Source: Candidatus Tisiphia endosymbiont of Sialis lutaria
GTDB taxonomy: Bacteria; Pseudomonadota; Alphaproteobacteria; Rickettsiales; Rickettsiaceae
Assembly: GCF_964026535.1 (NCBI RefSeq)
Contig: NZ_OZ032153.1
Location: forward strand, 124,001-188,000
Direction of reading: 5' to 3'
DNA: 64,000 nt
How positions within the stretch are numbered: the stretch's first letter is position 1; each line of letters opens with the position of its first letter. This document shows positions 44,132-53,059 of this stretch, piece by piece. The translations under genes were made by a program, and so were the position numbers. The notes below the pieces were generated by a model. That model was not told the origin of the DNA. It made no database searches and saw only the letters and a list, made by a program, of their open reading frames with translations.

Positions 44132-44156
44132 TTCCATAATAAAAATTATTATGGAA
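44132..44156 (+). promoter_or_regulatory. Hairpin covering the ribosome binding site of the 350-aa protein
   Basis: TTCCATAATA and TATTATGGAA are perfect inverted repeats over a 5-nt loop. The right arm includes GGAA of the only Shine-Dalgarno-like sequence (GGAAG) before the ATG at 44161. Confidence 0.6.
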
Positions 44157-44160
44157 GATT

Positions 44161-45213
44161 ATGAAATGTCACATGCCAACGAGTAAACATAAGAAAGCTG
44201 TATTGAAAAAAGTACCCCTAACCATTATTGGCAATGCTAATACCGCGGTTGGTATTGAGAAGGTTGATACTGCCGATACTAATTCTGAAAATATTGACTA
44301 CTGGAAGTATAAGATTTTTAATACGGCAAATATATTTAATGAATCTCAAGATGACCCTGTGCAGTGGGACTATGTAACTTTCCATAAAATTAAGGACTCT
44401 CTGCACAATATTTGTTCTGACTTAAAAAATCAGTTAGATAAGATAACTGATCCAATGGTAACCCTTACACATTTAAAAAATTCAGTTAATAATGCAGCAA
44501 TAGAGTCTTTTTCAACTAGAAAACAGTTGAGTAAGACTATAAAACACCATGATATGGAATATTTTGATCCAAGTAAACTCACTGATGATAATATTAAAGC
44601 ATTTTGTGATAAAGTAAATAACACGATTGCATCTTATAATATAGTATTAACAGCCTTAAAGTTAGCCAGAGTATCTTCGCCGAAAGATAGGGATAAAATC
44701 ACTGAACATTTATGCCCTCAATTATCTGAAATGGGTCATGAATATTTAAATAAGAATATCAAAAATATTGTAACAGGAGTCTGTAAGGGCTTAAATGATA
44801 ATCGTACTTTTTGGTCTAAATTATGGAATAATGATTTTAAAGTTTCTAGCACAAATTTGCATCATATATTGGACGAAACAACTAATTCATGTGAGGGCAA
44901 GGAAAATAATGAGGCTAAGCTATATAGTTCATTACCTATTTTAGATTATAATGATCCAAATACATGCAATGATGCGGTTCCTATAAGCAGGTTTAATAAG
45001 CTATATCGTTCATTTTCTCCTCCTAAGAATAATTGTAAGAACCCTCGTCCTTCTATAAGCTCTCCTATTCTTCAAGCATCTTCAGTCGAATTTTCAGAGT
45101 GGAATAAATTTGACCTTCTTAATGTATCATCTAATGCAGAGCCTGTTCTCGATGTTTGGGAAGATTTACCAATTTTAGTAGGGGATCATTCTAAAATACC
45201 AGACCATATCTAA
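44161..45213 (+). CDS. Uncharacterised helical protein
   Basis: 350 residues, no signal peptide or membrane helix; family not recognised. Start at 44161 (MKCHMPTSKHKK) is supported by GGAAG six to ten bases before it; Met at 44173 is the alternative. The N-terminus is basic (SKHKKAVLKKVP), and the middle (about 60-230) is amphipathic helix with spaced hydrophobics (VTFHKIKDSLHNICSDLKNQ, IKAFCDKVNNTIASYNIVLT). The C-terminal third is Ser/Pro/Asn-rich and looks disordered (KLYRSFSPPKNNCKNPRPSI). Alone among repeats with its own promoter-like sequence and a leader hairpin, it has the look of a regulated accessory or secreted protein, but nothing proves it. Confidence 0.62.
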   Translation: MKCHMPTSKHKKAVLKKVPLTIIGNANTAVGIEKVDTADTNSENIDYWKYKIFNTANIFNESQDDPVQWDYVTFHKIKDSLHNICSDLKNQLDKITDPMVTLTHLKNSVNNAAIESFSTRKQLSKTIKHHDMEYFDPSKLTDDNIKAFCDKVNNTIASYNIVLTALKLARVSSPKDRDKITEHLCPQLSEMGHEYLNKNIKNIVTGVCKGLNDNRTFWSKLWNNDFKVSSTNLHHILDETTNSCEGKENNEAKLYSSLPILDYNDPNTCNDAVPISRFNKLYRSFSPPKNNCKNPRPSISSPILQASSVEFSEWNKFDLLNVSSNAEPVLDVWEDLPILVGDHSKIPDHI

Positions 45214-45224
45214 CTATTGGTATC

Positions 45225-45418
45225 ATGCTGTCATTACGAGTAAAACCGTAAAGCAGCGAAGCAATTGACAAGCTTCTGGATTACCATGCTCACATACGCT
45301 GATTACAAGTTATAGGCTTATAAGTCATTGCGAGACCACGCAAGTAGGTCGTGGCAATCCATTTTTGGTTACTTTTATGGATTGCTTTGTCGCTACTAAA
45401 GTAGCTTCTCGCAATAAC
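45225..45418. repeat. Degenerate B followed by a complete B (45324-45418)
   Basis: GTCATTACGAGTAAAACCGT (decayed) and GTCATTGCGAGACCACGC ... GTAGCTTCTCGCAATAAC between convergent genes. Confidence 0.78.
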
Positions 45419-45432
45419 GTTTGTGAGTTTGG

Positions 45433-46422
45433 TTAAATACTAATCGGATTAACTTTAACATAAATTTGTTGATATATATCAAAGCCAACTGGATTTAGCT
45501 TGTAATCAATTTCTGCTTGCTGCAAATGTTTCAGTGTTTTAATACAATCCTCTAATTTAAGCTTATTTACAGCTTTTTTAAAACTTGCCACATATTTATA
45601 AAAAATTGGTGGGGATAGTGATTTTACCGCCACATCTATATCAATACCAATTTCTAACTTACTCAATATGATGTATAAATTTAGATAATATCTGATTAAT
45701 GCTCTGATAATTAGCACTTCATTAATATTTTGTTGTTTTAATTTATTGAATTCTTGTAAAAAATTATCAGCATCTTTTGAGGAAAAATAAGCACATAAAT
45801 TATCCCCATTTCCCATAAAATCATCACTAACTACCTGCCGTGCATCATCTAAAGTAATTTGCTCTTTATCAAATGTAAAATATGTTAATTTATCGATTTC
45901 ACTAACTAGCATTTGATGGTCACCTTTTAGGCGAGTTGTTAAATAGTTAACAGCATCTTCTTTTATAACCTTCCCTACACTATTACATTTATGTAAAATT
46001 ATCTTAGCAATTTTTTGTTCATCGTCATGATAACAAGCTAAAGAAGCCAAATAAGTTTCCGTTTCAAAGAATTTACGTATGCTAGAAGCAGTTGATAATT
46101 CATCAGCAATAAACACTAAGAAATGCACTGAATCTTTACTAAGAGCAAGTTTTAAAGATTTATCTATAGATTCTCCAACTGATCTTACAGTAATCAATTG
46201 TTTTTGCATAAAGAAATTTTGGGTATTAACTAAAGTTTCAAGCGACCGAGATTTAATCTCTGAATATTCTATAGAGGTTTTTAGTAAATCAAATTTCTTT
46301 ACTAAGGCTTTACAAACTTTATCTATATACCCTTTATCTGGACCATAAAGTAACAGAGCCTTAATTTGTCCATTTTCTACCTTATCAAGTAGCTGCATAG
46401 TTTGTGATAGATAGAATTTCAT
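45433..46422 (-). CDS. holA: DNA polymerase III subunit delta
   Basis: 329 residues. LLLYGPDKGYIDKVCKALVK replaces a true Walker A, as in delta subunits; LLVFIADELSTASSIRKFFE-like sequence (HFLVFIADELSTASSIRKFF), YLTTRLKGDHQMLVSEIDKL and the C-terminal helical collar (LIIRALIRYYLNLYIILSKL) are family features. Delta opens the beta clamp during loading. The order rne-lptE-holA with 8 bp between lptE and holA suggests one transcript. Confidence 0.88.
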   Translation of the reverse strand: MKFYLSQTMQLLDKVENGQIKALLLYGPDKGYIDKVCKALVKKFDLLKTSIEYSEIKSRSLETLVNTQNFFMQKQLITVRSVGESIDKSLKLALSKDSVHFLVFIADELSTASSIRKFFETETYLASLACYHDDEQKIAKIILHKCNSVGKVIKEDAVNYLTTRLKGDHQMLVSEIDKLTYFTFDKEQITLDDARQVVSDDFMGNGDNLCAYFSSKDADNFLQEFNKLKQQNINEVLIIRALIRYYLNLYIILSKLEIGIDIDVAVKSLSPPIFYKYVASFKKAVNKLKLEDCIKTLKHLQQAEIDYKLNPVGFDIYQQIYVKVNPISI

Positions 46423-46430
46423 CTTTAATG

Positions 46431-46946
46431 CTATTTTGCTTTAATGATATTTTGTTTAAAATATAAAATTAATCTTTCCAGTATCTCATTCGCCCCTTGT
46501 TTTGTAAGGTCTTCCAATGCCTTATCATTATCTAAATAACTATGATAAGGTGAAGAAGCTGTACTATAAGAGGTCACATGACGGAATGTTCCTGAGGTAA
46601 CCTGTTGATTAGTCACAATATCAACTAACCTATATTGAATAGTCTGACTTACTGTTTCTCTTAACACATCAGAATTTTTTTTAATAATAAGCGGTAAAAT
46701 TTTGTTGGTAAATTTTACCTTTAATAAATACTTTGTTGTTGATGTTGTAGATTTTGGTAGAATACTAGACAAATAGTAACAAAATTCTGCCCCAGCAATA
46801 GAGTCTATTGGCTCAACTTCAATAGCACTTAATTGGCTTAATTCTTGTAAACTATATTTATTACTATATACAGGTCTTAAACTACAAGAGGTACATAAAA
46901 ACAAGTAAGTGACGATTACTAATAAACTCAAGCTACTCTTTATCAA
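46431..46946 (-). CDS. lptE: LPS assembly lipoprotein LptE-like
   Basis: 171 residues with a lipoprotein signal peptide (LLVIVTYLFLCTSC, lipid-carrying Cys near 21), then SLRPVYSNKYS, the RPLY-like start of LptE, and beta-rich sequence (YLLKVKFTNKILPLIIKKNS, QTIQYRLVDIVTNQQVTSGT). LptE plugs the LptD barrel that inserts LPS in the outer membrane. Assignment rests on the start motif, lipobox and the alphaproteobacterial lptE-holA order. It overlaps rne by four bases. Confidence 0.8.
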   Translation of the reverse strand: MIKSSLSLLVIVTYLFLCTSCSLRPVYSNKYSLQELSQLSAIEVEPIDSIAGAEFCYYLSSILPKSTTSTTKYLLKVKFTNKILPLIIKKNSDVLRETVSQTIQYRLVDIVTNQQVTSGTFRHVTSYSTASSPYHSYLDNDKALEDLTKQGANEILERLILYFKQNIIKAK

Positions 46947-49102
46947 CTATTAGCCCCCTCCTGTTTAGCTAATTCCTGAGATTGCCCATTATCAGCCACT
47001 TTGTTTTTATTATAGTTACGCCTTCTAGGGGGACGAGTATAACTTGATTTCTTATCAAGATATTTACGATTTGACTTAATGGTATCAACAACATTTTCAT
47101 TGTCCAACTCAGTTACCACTAATGCCTTATCAGTTTCTTGACTAGACTCAACAACCTCTTTATCAGTTTTTTCGTTATCAATTGCTATTTCTACATTTTT
47201 ATTTAACTCACTACTAGCTTCTAACTTATCAGGAGTTTTCCATTTTTGCTTCTTTCTATTAGGATTTGAACTAGTAGGTGGCTCTTTATTAATCTTTTCT
47301 TCTTGATAATTAGAAGACTGATTTTGAATTAATGGTTTACTAGTAGCCCCAGCATGGCTAGATTTTTTTGGCAATTTTATTTTTTCAATTGAATAATTAT
47401 CAGAAGTGGCAGATGGATCAACGTGGAATCTTAACTTTAAATTATATTTTTCTTCAATTAGAGATATTTCTGAACGCTTATTATTCAGTAAATAGATGAC
47501 TGAATGAATATTAGCAAAAACATTTACTAGATCGATATTTTCATTAAAAATTTCATTCTCTATCGTACGTAAAATTAACATAGCATTTGATTCATCTGCT
47601 CTAACAAGCCCTTTGCCATTACAATATGAACAAATCGATGAATTCGATTCCAAAAATGATGGTCTTAATCTTTGCCGAGACATCTCAAGCAAACCAAATT
47701 GGCTAATATTAGCAGTTTGAATTCTTGCCCGATCTCGACTTAGAAATTCCTTAAAAGATCTCTCAATAATTCTACGATTTCTAGCATCATACATATCGAT
47801 AAAATCAATAACTACTAAGCCTGATAAATCTCTTAATTTAATTTGCCGAGCAATTTCTCTGGCAGCTTCTAAGTTGGTCTTTAACGCCGTTTCTTCAATA
47901 TTTTTCTCAGCAGTTGCTCTACCTGAGTTAACATCAATTGAAATAAGGGCTTCTGTTGGATTTATTACTATATACCCACCGGAAGGTAAAGCAAAAACAG
48001 GCTGATATAATTTAGTTAGCTGCTCCTCAATAACAAATTTTGTAAAAATTGGTACTTTATTTTTGTATTCTTTAAGCTTACCAATATCGGTAGGTAATAT
48101 ATCCTTCATGAATCTTACAGCGTTTTGATATGACTCACTACCCTGTATTATCAATTCTTTAACCGTATGATCACACATATCCCGGATGACTTTTTGGATC
48201 AGCCCATCTTCTTCATGTATAAAACATGGAGCTATAGATTTAAGGGTACTCTCTCTAATTTTATTCCATAATTTTACTAAATAATCATAATCTCTTTTGA
48301 TGTCTAAAGTAGTACATCCAGCACCAGCCGTACGAATTATAATACTTGATACGCTGCTACTATTATTTGAAGTTATTTTACTAACAATATTCTTAAGCCT
48401 CCTCCGTTCATCAGCATTGGATATCTTACGTGATACACCATTCTGGGAGGGCGTATTAGGCATTAAAACACAATATTTCCCAGCAAGAGACATAAAGGTG
48501 GTAAACGACGCTCCTTTATTACCTCTTTCTTCTTTGGTAACTTGCACAAGCAGAATCTGCCCCTTTTTTATTACTTCTTGAATTTTGTATTGCTTTTGTT
48601 TATTCTCTTCATCTTTATCACTTCTCTCAACATTTATTGTTTCAATGTCATTATCTAGAACATCTAAATTAAATTCTACCTGAATTTTTTCGTCCACTAA
48701 TCTTTCTATAGCATTTAAATCAATTTCTTCACTATCTATTATCAGATTATAATTTCTCTTTGTTTCAGACTCCACAAGATCATCTTGGGTAATATCTGAA
48801 AGAGAGATTTCTTGTAATTTGTTTATAGAAGGCAAAGATTTAAGATCGGATGCTGGTATATTATAATAATATGGGCTAATTTCAGTAAAAGGTAAGAATC
48901 CACTCTTGTCAGGACCATAATCTATAAAGGCAGCCTGCAAGGCTGGTTCAACTCTTATAACTTTTGCAAGATATATATTACCCTTGTTTTGCTGTTTTAT
49001 CGCAGTTTCATATTCAATATCTTCAATATTATTATTATGATTTAGTAATACTACCCTTGTTTCATTAGGAAAGTTAGCATCAACTATAATTTTCTTACTC
49101 AT
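46943..49102 (-). CDS. rne: Ribonuclease E/G family endoribonuclease
   Basis: 719 residues. The S1 domain begins KGNIYLAKVIRVEPALQAAF and IDYGPDKSGFLPFTEI and carries a long insertion rich in Asp/Glu, usual in alphaproteobacterial RNase E. The catalytic region shows GGYIVINPTEALISIDVNSG, NLEAAREIARQIKLRDLSGL and VVIDFIDMYDARNRR (metal-binding Asp residues), and the zinc link is CSYCNGKG. The tail (about 560-719) is basic and low-complexity (RPPRRRNYNKNKVA), like the degradosome scaffold but short. It starts mRNA decay and rRNA processing. Confidence 0.92.
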   Translation of the reverse strand: MSKKIIVDANFPNETRVVLLNHNNNIEDIEYETAIKQQNKGNIYLAKVIRVEPALQAAFIDYGPDKSGFLPFTEISPYYYNIPASDLKSLPSINKLQEISLSDITQDDLVESETKRNYNLIIDSEEIDLNAIERLVDEKIQVEFNLDVLDNDIETINVERSDKDEENKQKQYKIQEVIKKGQILLVQVTKEERGNKGASFTTFMSLAGKYCVLMPNTPSQNGVSRKISNADERRRLKNIVSKITSNNSSSVSSIIIRTAGAGCTTLDIKRDYDYLVKLWNKIRESTLKSIAPCFIHEEDGLIQKVIRDMCDHTVKELIIQGSESYQNAVRFMKDILPTDIGKLKEYKNKVPIFTKFVIEEQLTKLYQPVFALPSGGYIVINPTEALISIDVNSGRATAEKNIEETALKTNLEAAREIARQIKLRDLSGLVVIDFIDMYDARNRRIIERSFKEFLSRDRARIQTANISQFGLLEMSRQRLRPSFLESNSSICSYCNGKGLVRADESNAMLILRTIENEIFNENIDLVNVFANIHSVIYLLNNKRSEISLIEEKYNLKLRFHVDPSATSDNYSIEKIKLPKKSSHAGATSKPLIQNQSSNYQEEKINKEPPTSSNPNRKKQKWKTPDKLEASSELNKNVEIAIDNEKTDKEVVESSQETDKALVVTELDNENVVDTIKSNRKYLDKKSSYTRPPRRRNYNKNKVADNGQSQELAKQEGANS

Positions 49103-49432
49103 TAATTTTTTACTCGTAAATTTCTAGGTACATCTCTAATATTTTGCAAACCTAGCAACATTAAACAATATCTATTTATTATGACAAATTTAAAAAACAT
49201 TCATATCGTTTTAAGTACACTAACCTAATAAATAACTACCATTAGAAATTTCTTAGCCATCTTACGCAAATTCGCTGTTCTATAAACCTAAATTTTATTC
49301 ATGGTCATAATAAAATTAATTAGACAAATTTTAATGAATAAGCTAATGTACTTTTGATTACACAAACTTCTTAAACGCCTCTCTATTAAGAAATTTATAT
49401 ACGATGTAATCTAGTTTAGCAAACAATTATTT
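49103..49432. other. Divergent promoter region between rne and the MFS gene
   Basis: 330 bp of AT-rich sequence without any of the palindromic repeats, which is unusual in this window. No gene seen; it should hold both promoters, but I cannot pick boxes with confidence. Confidence 0.5.
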
Positions 49433-50590
49433 ATGACCCAAGATAATCATTTAAAAACAGCTTTGCTATTGTTTATTAGTGTATTTCTTTTCGCATGTAT
49501 TACTTACATCAATGCACTAGTAATACCAGATTTTTTAATAAGTAAAGGCCTATCTGGAGATCAGCTAGATCATATCGAATCAATCGAAATGTTAGGTTAT
49601 ATAATAGCTGGTTTATTCTTAACCCCATTAATTAATAAAATCAGTGACAACAAAACTACCATTATTAGTTTAATCTTACTGATAATAGGTATATTAAACC
49701 TAATTATGATTAAGGATTACACCATCCTTAAAATCAATTTTATTATAATGGCATCCGCCTACTACACTTACATAACCACTACTATCATCAAAATAGTGGA
49801 ATTAACCAATAACTATAAATACTATAAATATTTTGCTCTTATTATCTTTTCTTTGCTATGGATAGCTGGACAATTTACCGTTGATTTACTAGCCGAATTT
49901 CTAGAATCAGCGACAAATGGGTTATTATTATGCGTATCACTTTATAGTTTTATTATTATAACTTGCTTACAAAGAGATAATATTAACAAAAATACAATTT
50001 TAGTTTCTAGATTTTCATTTTTAATTGAGAACATAGAATTACAGGTTCTAACAGGCTTTATGGTATCTTATATTACTTTCGATATATTGTGGTATTATGA
50101 GGAATTTGCTTTAGAAAAACACTTTCCTGTATCAAAGATAGACACTATTTCCCATTATACTCTTATGAGTATATTTTTCTTGATATCACCTGTTATTTTA
50201 TCATTAAAAATAATCAATAAATATCTTGCTAACTTAATACTGATGATTATCCTCTTAGCCAGCTTTATTCTTTTACCCCACTATGGGGTCACTTTAATAG
50301 GCAACATCTATCTCCTTTCTACAATTGGTGTATGTTTATGTGCTATTTTTATTTGTAATATATTAATATTATCCGGTAAATTTGAAGCCCAAGATTTGAG
50401 AACCGCACTAGCAATATATTTCACTATGTGTGCTATTGGTATTTATTCTGGAGCTTTATCTTCTTATATAGCACATGGACTTTATGATGGACAAGGTTTT
50501 CTATTTTCTACATATACTGTTGTTGGGACTTTTGTACTTTATTATTCTTGGTACTTTTTTAAACGAAAATTATACAGATTTCCTACTTAG
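49433..50590 (+). CDS. MFS transporter, rickettsial type
   Basis: 385 residues with about 12 hydrophobic helices, for example [58 protein letters not shown] and [14 protein letters not shown]. The pattern is of a major facilitator carrier, but the usual loop 2-3 motif (GxxxDRxGRR) is not clear, so it is a divergent member. Substrate unknown. It converges on rlmE, the two 3' ends overlapping by 21 bp or less. Confidence 0.72.
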   Translation: MTQDNHLKTALLLFISVFLFACITYINALVIPDFLISKGLSGDQLDHIESIEMLGYIIAGLFLTPLINKISDNKTTIISLILLIIGILNLIMIKDYTILKINFIIMASAYYTYITTTIIKIVELTNNYKYYKYFALIIFSLLWIAGQFTVDLLAEFLESATNGLLLCVSLYSFIIITCLQRDNINKNTILVSRFSFLIENIELQVLTGFMVSYITFDILWYYEEFALEKHFPVSKIDTISHYTLMSIFFLISPVILSLKIINKYLANLILMIILLASFILLPHYGVTLIGNIYLLSTIGVCLCAIFICNILILSGKFEAQDLRTALAIYFTMCAIGIYSGALSSYIAHGLYDGQGFLFSTYTVVGTFVLYYSWYFFKRKLYRFPT

Positions 50591-51304
50591 AGCGATTAAA
50601 TAGATCTCTACTGACTCTTTACGGCTAGAAGATGGTTTAAAATGCTTAACCTTATGAAAATTAAGTTTAATTCTGTTCAAGGCACTATTTTCTGTACCAC
50701 CTCGAAAAATTTTAGCAATAAAATGCCCTCCCGGCTTTAAAACTTTTAAGGCAAAATCAAGGGCATGTTCACATAAGTCAAGAGTTCGAATATGATCTGT
50801 TGTTGCATGACCTGTCGTGTTCGCAGCCATATCACTCATTACAATATCAGCCTTACCATCTAGCATTTTTATAATAGTCTCTTCAGTATCTTCAGCATAA
50901 AAGTCTTTTTGCAAACAATCTACACCAACAATTGGCTCAATCTCAAGCAAATCAACAGCAATTATCATATTAGTGGGCGTTGCTCCATCACTCCTGCTAC
51001 CCAATTTTCCTGAATTAACTATACCAGAATCATTAGATTTAATAATTTTGGCAGCAACCTGGCTCCACCCTCCTGGGGCAGCCCCTAAATCAACTAATTT
51101 CATCCCTGGTTTTAACAAATTAAACTTCTCATGAATTTCCAGCAATTTATAAGCTGACCTGGATCTGTAACCATCAAGCTTGGCTTTAGCAACGTAAGGA
51201 TCATTTAATTGGCGTGCAAGCCACTCTTTTGATGAAGTTTTTCGCCTTTTTGCAGTTTTAACGGCAACAAATTTACCTCTAAAACCTGATATGTTAGATG
51301 TCAT
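50570..51304 (-). CDS. rlmE: 23S rRNA 2'-O-methyltransferase RlmE (FtsJ) with a partial RPE
   Basis: 244 residues from the Met at 51304 ([13 protein letters not shown]); longer starts run through nusB. It methylates U2552 of 23S r[23 protein letters not shown] holds the first catalytic Lys, [18 protein letters not shown] the SAM loop, [13 protein letters not shown] motif [22 protein letters not shown] the catalytic Asp and [10 protein letters not shown] the second Lys. Between SAM loop and motif II lies [19 protein letters not shown], the left half of a translated A repeat, so the enzyme carries about 18 extra residues. It overlaps nusB by 11 bp. Confidence 0.9.
   Translation of the reverse strand: MTSNISGFRGKFVAVKTAKRRKTSSKEWLARQLNDPYVAKAKLDGYRSRSAYKLLEIHEKFNLLKPGMKLVDLGAAPGGWSQVAAKIIKSNDSGIVNSGKLGSRSDGATPTNMIIAVDLLEIEPIVGVDCLQKDFYAEDTEETIIKMLDGKADIVMSDMAANTTGHATTDHIRTLDLCEHALDFALKVLKPGGHFIAKIFRGGTENSALNRIKLNFHKVKHFKPSSSRKESVEIYLIALSRKSV
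50971..51023 (-). repeat. Half A repeat inside rlmE
   Basis: On the minus strand it runs TATAGTTAATTCAGGAAAAT to GGAGCAACGCCCACTAA; the right half is missing and the frame of rlmE is kept. Confidence 0.82.
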
Positions 51305-51815
51305 GATCGGCAATCTCTTCAAAGTTTTCGCTAGATATTTTAGCAATTCTATCCAATACAGAATTAACAAAACCAACCTCGCCCTCGCTCAACATATCAT
51401 TTGTAATGTCGGTGAATTCATTAATTACCACTTTATTCGGTACATTTGGAAAAAATTGTAATTCACAAATTGCCACACGCAGAAGAGCAAGAAGCAGAAT
51501 AGGTAAGCTAGTAATTTGCCATTCAGCTGTTAAATGCCTTGATATCATCTTATCAATTTGAGGTAGATTTACAACTACAGACTTTACTAACAATTCAAAA
51601 TGGCTTATACTTAATTTTACTTTTATTGGTTTATTTAAACTAGCTGTTAGATTGGTTGTTAAACTATTAGCCGCTCTCTCATCTTGATAGAATTGAATAA
51701 TTTGCTGTATGATTTTTTCTATGTTGCACTTAGGATCTTCCGGTTTATACTGATAAATTGCTTGTACCGCAGCAATGCGTGCTATCGTTTTGGTGTTAAT
51801 TTTGGCTGAGGTCAT
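51294..51815 (-). CDS. nusB: Transcription antitermination factor NusB
   Basis: 173 residues from the Met at 51815 ([20 protein letters not shown]); a Met four codons earlier is possible. [12 protein letters not shown] is the RNA-binding N-terminus, and the C-terminal part has [20 protein letters not shown] and [26 protein letters not shown] as in the family. NusB with NusE binds boxA of rRNA transcripts. It precedes rlmE in one unit. Confidence 0.9.
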   Translation of the reverse strand: MTSAKINTKTIARIAAVQAIYQYKPEDPKCNIEKIIQQIIQFYQDERAANSLTTNLTASLNKPIKVKLSISHFELLVKSVVVNLPQIDKMISRHLTAEWQITSLPILLLALLRVAICELQFFPNVPNKVVINEFTDITNDMLSEGEVGFVNSVLDRIAKISSENFEEIADHDI

Positions 51816-51898
51816 AAAATTTTTCAACAGTATTGTAACATATTTAATCTATTACCTATAGCAAAAAAGTATAACTTAGTAAACCTCTTAAAAAAATA

Positions 51899-53002
51899 AT
51901 GAGTTGTATGTTATCAATATTCGGATTTATTCTGACCATCAGCCTATTAGTATTTGTTCATGAGTTTGGTCATTATTACGTAGCTAAAATGTTTGGAGTA
52001 AAGGTCGAGGAATTCTCGATAGGTTTTGGCAAAGAACTATTCTCTAAAATAGACAAAGATGGCGTAAAATGGAAAATTTGTGCCATACCCTTCGGTGGTT
52101 ACGTTAAAATTTATGGATTTGACCCTGCAACATTGGAAAAACCCAAATCTTGGGAATCCGGTTCTTTAGAGCATCCGAATCCGTCACATTACGCCTTTCT
52201 TAGCAAGCCTCTCTATGCCCAATTCTTAATTGTAGCCGCTGGATCTATAGCTAATTACTTGTTAGCCATTGTAATATTCACAACTATTTATTTTTCTCAC
52301 GGTCAAATAGAGATACCACCAATAATTGGTGAAGTGGTAGCTAATTCCCCTGCAGAACTAGCTGGACTTACAAAAAACGATAAAATTATTATAGTGAATA
52401 ATAATAAAATTAACAGTATCGCCGATTTACAAAACAACCTATTAACCAACGGAATCAAGCCTCTCCATCTTTTAGTTGACAGAAATGGTGAGGTTATAGA
52501 CATTTCTATAATTCCGGTAGAGAAAAAACTAGATAATCATCCTAATCTAAAAAGACCTTATATAGGAATTATTGCTAAAAATGAGCCTATTTATATTAAA
52601 ATGAATATTTTTCAAAGTATCTATCAAGGATCCGTAGACGTTATTTATATCTCAAATTTAATTTTAGGACATTTTGGACAAATGTTAATGGGGACAAGAT
52701 CATTAAATGAAATTGGTGGACCAATTACCATTGCCCAAGAATCAGGAAAATCTTTAGAACAAGGAGTAGCAAGCTTTGCCCTATTTGTTGCTATGATATC
52801 AATTAATCTAGGTTTACTTAATTTGCTACCAATTCCAGTTCTGGATGGTGGACATTTAGTATTTATAATATATCAAATAATTTTTGGTAAAACACTTAGT
52901 GGGGCAATAAAAAATGTTATACTAAGATTAGGTATAGGGATAATTATTTTTCTTATTGTAATTTCTCTGTCAAATGATATAAAAAACTTAGTTTTTAAAT
53001 GA
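51899..53002 (+). CDS. rseP: RIP zinc metalloprotease RseP
   Basis: 367 residues. The first helix carries the zinc motif VHEFGHYYVAKMFGVKVEEF; a PDZ domain is at about 130-200 (GEVVANSPAELAGLTKNDKI); and the C-terminal LLNLLPIPVLDGGHLVFII gives the third zinc ligand (LDG). It cleaves membrane proteins inside the bilayer, for example anti-sigma factors and signal-peptide remnants. It is followed by bamA 57 bp downstream, the common envelope-gene order. Confidence 0.93.
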   Translation: MSCMLSIFGFILTISLLVFVHEFGHYYVAKMFGVKVEEFSIGFGKELFSKIDKDGVKWKICAIPFGGYVKIYGFDPATLEKPKSWESGSLEHPNPSHYAFLSKPLYAQFLIVAAGSIANYLLAIVIFTTIYFSHGQIEIPPIIGEVVANSPAELAGLTKNDKIIIVNNNKINSIADLQNNLLTNGIKPLHLLVDRNGEVIDISIIPVEKKLDNHPNLKRPYIGIIAKNEPIYIKMNIFQSIYQGSVDVIYISNLILGHFGQMLMGTRSLNEIGGPITIAQESGKSLEQGVASFALFVAMISINLGLLNLLPIPVLDGGHLVFIIYQIIFGKTLSGAIKNVILRLGIGIIIFLIVISLSNDIKNLVFK

Positions 53003-53059
53003 TTAAGTTAACCATACCCGTTACTCTAAAATTAAAATATTAAAGAAAAGAAGGTTCTT

